From DATGXB01 sp035298905 (lineage in GTDB: Bacteria > Cyanobacteriota > Cyanobacteriia > Cyanobacteriales > Nostocaceae): 7,675 nt of DNA. The stretch covers positions 1 to 7,675 of the forward strand of contig DATGXQ010000489.1 of the NCBI GenBank assembly GCA_035298905.1. Direction: 5' to 3'. Shown piece by piece: positions 5,339 to 7,675 of the stretch (position 1 is the first letter of the stretch; each line of letters opens with the position of its first letter). Under the pieces are notes generated by a model. It did no database searches. It was not told the origin of the DNA and saw only the letters and a program-made list of their open reading frames with translations. A program made the position numbers and the translations under genes.

Positions 5339-6700
5339 AGTAACTTTACAAGGTTTGATTCTGAAAAAACTGTAGAACAAACACCAGCCTCAAAAATGCC
5401 AGGAGGTACATTGGACTCAGCTCACAACCCTCATTACTGTTCTTATGAAGAGCAGCAACTATATCAGCATCTACTGCATTTGGTACAAATGGAACCTCCT
5501 AGCCAAATGATTGAGCGGTGTAGAGCATTATTTGTGGAGGGTGCAGGCTATCCTGAACCAGAAATTCTCTTAATTCTGGACAAAATTACAGCATCTAAAA
5601 AAGCCACGGAAGAATTTAAGTTCTTCCTGAACCGTTGCTGTCATATTTTGATTAACCGTTGGCACATGCAACCACAATTGCATGGCTCAATAGCGGAATT
5701 GGTGAATTTATTTGAAACCGCACCCACAAAATCTAGAACAACGAGTATTCGTTACCGGGAAATTAGACGGTTAAGGGAATTAATCAAGCTGTTTACCACC
5801 AGTGAACAGTACGTTATACTAAGGAGATTTACTCAGGTTGTTAATCAACCGAAAGTGACGGAAGATAGCGTTCCAGAAAATCAGCCTCTAGTAACCTTAA
5901 TTCGACGCTATCCCTATTTGTATGAACACTGTTTAATGAGTGAAGATTCTACATTTGAGCAGCAACAAACAGTGAAGCATCTACAAACACAGATCCAAAA
6001 GAAATTTGAGGTTGATTTATCCCATTATGTAACTTACAAAGTCCGACGCGCTCAGGTCATCAAGAAAGTATCGGAAACTGAAGCCAACCGCATTTTACGT
6101 CCGATTGAAAATCCTACATTACTGAGCGATCGGGAACTCTATGCTACTCTCAAACAATTTATGGGGAGATCTGATGGAGGTCAAACTTACCAAGAATCTG
6201 CTCAAAGATTTCTGAAATATAGCACTCAAGTTTCTAACTTCCGGGCTTTTAAAGATGATTTGTATGAGTATTTAATTTCTTCTGTTGATGGACAATATGG
6301 CAAACGCCAATTTAATCAACGGTTATACAACCAGTTACAAAATACTTTGCCACAAGCTGATTCACAAAAACTCAATGATTTCTTAGTTGTGAGAACTTGT
6401 AGTCAGTTACTCAACTTCTTAGTTGTTAATAGTCTATCATCACCACAACACTTTACTTTTGTAGACTTGATTACTAATCAAGGTACATTAGTCACCATCG
6501 GGTTATTGTTGAAAATCGTCTTAATTTGCCGGAAAGTTAGACCTCACCTAGAAAAAAGATTAGCGGTTTTATTTAATCACTATGAATCTGCTACTACCAA
6601 TTGTATTGGCTGGTTAGTCAAGGTTCTAGAGCAGTTAAATATTGCCCTCAGTATCCATTTTGGGAATATTGATTTATCACTATTCACGCAAATGGTTTAA
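5336..6700 (+). CDS. Conserved-looking protein of unknown function, 454 residues
   Basis: I do not recognise a family. The protein appears soluble and mostly alpha-helical, with no signal peptide and no convincing membrane helix. The most hydrophobic stretch (about 384-398) is short and interrupted by lysine. A basic segment RYREIRRLRELIKLF (139-153) resembles an amphipathic helix, and further Arg/Lys-rich patches lie at 233-245 and 395-410. Residues 1-32 look disordered and polar, and the region about 270-345 is rich in Gln, Tyr and Arg. No nucleotide-binding, nuclease or zinc motif is visible. Codon choice and composition resemble the neighbours, so it is probably a native gene rather than a recent import. 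The start is GTG at 5336, because an in-frame TAA (5330-5332) blocks extension; ATG at 5396 would remove 20 polar residues. It ends 10 bp from the convergent nuclease gene. That it is conserved in cyanobacteria is an impression, not a search result. Confidence 0.8.
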   Translation: MSNFTRFDSEKTVEQTPASKMPGGTLDSAHNPHYCSYEEQQLYQHLLHLVQMEPPSQMIERCRALFVEGAGYPEPEILLILDKITASKKATEEFKFFLNRCCHILINRWHMQPQLHGSIAELVNLFETAPTKSRTTSIRYREIRRLRELIKLFTTSEQYVILRRFTQVVNQPKVTEDSVPENQPLVTLIRRYPYLYEHCLMSEDSTFEQQQTVKHLQTQIQKKFEVDLSHYVTYKVRRAQVIKKVSETEANRILRPIENPTLLSDRELYATLKQFMGRSDGGQTYQESAQRFLKYSTQVSNFRAFKDDLYEYLISSVDGQYGKRQFNQRLYNQLQNTLPQADSQKLNDFLVVRTCSQLLNFLVVNSLSSPQHFTFVDLITNQGTLVTIGLLLKIVLICRKVRPHLEKRLAVLFNHYESATTNCIGWLVKVLEQLNIALSIHFGNIDLSLFTQMV

Positions 6701-6710
6701 TGCTCAGTTG

Positions 6711-7565
6711 TTAATCGTGAGCGACATTTTTTGGTCTAGGGTGCATCGAGGACGGTTGAAATTTGGCAAACTCACAGATAGAGTTGAATGAGCAAAAACG
6801 GCAGTGATTACCGGGGTTAGGCGGAAAAATTTGGCTGAAGTTTTTGGCTTCTGCCTGGTAATTCTGTAAGTCTTGCTGGTGCTGATGGGCAATATGAGCT
6901 AATTCTAATTCTAGGGATTTTAATTCAGTATTACTAATAGTAATTAACTCAGATTTTTGACAAATTTCTAAGTTATAAAAAGAAGCTACTGCTGTTTTAC
7001 CAGGGTAAAGATAACGGGCAGCTAGAAGGTAAACTAGAGCTTGACGGCGATCGAAAGCTGATTTACCAGTTTTAAAATCTAAAATATGTAAAGTGCTATC
7101 AGAATCAATAAACACACAGTCCATTGTGGCATAGAGCCGAAAACAATAATTCTCCCGTTCAATCAAAATCGGTTTAGGATAACCTTCGTCACCGGCGGTA
7201 AGTTGCAAAATGCGTTTACCCAATAGCAAGGGAGAATTCTGATATTTGCGTAAAATTAACAGTACCCGTTGCTTAACTAAATCCGCAAAATTGCTTAAGC
7301 CTAATAGTTGTGCTACCTTCTCTACTCCATCAGCCTGTTTTAACCAATGCAAGTGATGATGAAATTCATATACACCCTTTTGAGCCAGGATGCCAATTCT
7401 TTGAGGAATAGTAGCTTGGTCTAATAATGCTTTAACCTGTGGTTCATGCTGCCGCGCTTTAATGAAACCTCTTCTCATTTGGCAATGCCAGTGTTCTTGC
7501 CCTGTAACTGGGGCAATCAAAGACCAAAGGTGGTAACTGGCAAAGGGGCGATTGGGGGTTGACAT
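6711..7565 (-). CDS. PD-(D/E)XK nuclease, RecB/Cas4-like, with probable Fe-S cluster motif
   Basis: This 284-residue protein carries the RecB-family nuclease signature. An early His-rich helix (HHHLH, 69-73) may supply the motif I histidine. Asp149 (in ATMDC) is the first metal-binding acidic residue, ILDFKTGK (161-168) supplies Asp163 and catalytic Lys165, and Q-x3-Y at Gln175/Tyr179 is motif IV. The C-terminus has C-x2-C-x5-C at Cys255, Cys258 and Cys264. With the distant Cys28 near the N-terminus (HWHCQMRRGF), this matches the four-cysteine arrangement that holds a 4Fe-4S cluster in AddB, Cas4 and related nucleases. The predicted activity is metal-dependent DNA cleavage, probably on single-stranded or processed ends; the pathway is unknown. 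No cas1, cas2, CRISPR array or helicase lies in the window, so it is called a stand-alone nuclease rather than cas4. ATG at 7563-7565 is preceded by only a weak GGA. It converges with the 454-residue gene, 10 bp apart. Confidence 0.88.
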   Translation of the reverse strand: MSTPNRPFASYHLWSLIAPVTGQEHWHCQMRRGFIKARQHEPQVKALLDQATIPQRIGILAQKGVYEFHHHLHWLKQADGVEKVAQLLGLSNFADLVKQRVLLILRKYQNSPLLLGKRILQLTAGDEGYPKPILIERENYCFRLYATMDCVFIDSDSTLHILDFKTGKSAFDRRQALVYLLAARYLYPGKTAVASFYNLEICQKSELITISNTELKSLELELAHIAHQHQQDLQNYQAEAKNFSQIFPPNPGNHCRFCSFNSICEFAKFQPSSMHPRPKNVAHD

Positions 7566-7675
7566 TGTTCCGGGACAGTGAGAGAAAATACCTGGGGATA
7601 CTTGCGGCTACACGCACTTTGCGGGAAGCTTCCTAATAGTAGAAATGATGCACGGGAGAGAGTGGTCAAAATGAG
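7566..7675. other. Upstream flank of the nuclease gene
   Basis: This is 110 bp of non-coding sequence upstream of the minus-strand nuclease start. It should hold that gene's promoter, but I find no convincing -35/-10 pair. It contains CTTGCGG and CTACACGC segments reminiscent of the left-end tandem repeat (which has CTTGCGG and CTACGCG), and a perfect palindrome described separately. An ATG at 7671 runs off the edge and cannot be judged. Confidence 0.4.
7624..7633. repeat. 10-bp perfect palindrome GGAAGCTTCC
   Basis: GGAAGCTTCC is fully self-complementary and sits about 60 bp upstream of the nuclease start. Together with the CTTGCGG/CTACACGC sequence just before it (about 7601-7625) it looks like a degenerate member of the GC-rich interspersed repeats seen at the left end. 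It could equally be an operator. Only the palindrome itself is certain. Confidence 0.4.

Noticed and set aside
6704..6892. Minus-strand 62-codon reading frame
   Set aside because: It overlaps the nuclease gene on the same strand in another frame, and the nuclease frame carries the Cys motif.
6711..7565. cas4 of a CRISPR-Cas locus
   Set aside because: The motifs fit the superfamily, but there is no cas1, cas2 or repeat array in the window, and the same cysteine arrangement occurs in non-CRISPR nucleases.
7671..7675. Possible plus-strand start codon ATG preceded by GGGAGAGAG at the window edge
   Set aside because: Only five bases are visible, so no coding evidence can be assessed.

Overview
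The window looks like chromosomal DNA of a filamentous, heterocystous-type cyanobacterium (Nostoc/Anabaena group). Four perfect copies of the cyanobacterial HIP1 octamer GCGATCGC lie in 7.7 kb, where about 0.1 would be expected by chance. Base composition is moderately AT-rich, ribosome binding sites are weak, GTG starts occur, and GC-rich interspersed palindromic repeats of the kind common in Nostoc genomes sit between genes. The genus is an inference from these signs and from protein style, not from a database match.

Layout. Positions 1-151 are non-coding and carry 2.3 copies of a 39-bp palindromic tandem repeat. Positions 152-3016 (minus strand) encode a complete P2-type cation-pumping ATPase, most probably a Ca2+ pump of the PacL type. 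A 225-bp divergent intergenic region (3017-3241) holds three inverted repeats and a candidate promoter. Positions 3242-4975 (plus) encode a protein with an N-terminal beta-propeller-like half and a C-terminal transglutaminase/papain-like core. A 360-bp intergenic region (4976-5335) follows, with a strong hairpin after the transglutaminase gene and a candidate promoter for the next one. Positions 5336-6700 (plus) encode a 454-residue protein of unknown function. Positions 6711-7565 (minus) encode a RecB/Cas4-like PD-(D/E)XK nuclease with a probable four-cysteine Fe-S motif. It converges on the unknown gene with a 10-bp gap. Positions 7566-7675 are upstream non-coding sequence with a palindrome.

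How the genes relate. The ATPase and the propeller-transglutaminase gene are divergent and may share control elements. The last two genes are convergent. No two adjacent genes run in the same direction closely enough to make a convincing operon, so this looks like ordinary single-gene cyanobacterial organisation. I see no CRISPR array, transposase, tRNA, rRNA, phage gene or toxin-antitoxin pair, and no clear multi-gene system. The points most worth follow-up are the propeller-transglutaminase fusion with a Glu where the catalytic Asp is expected, the stand-alone Cys-cluster nuclease, the unknown 454-residue protein with its odd translation start, and the stacked inverted repeats in the two main intergenic regions.
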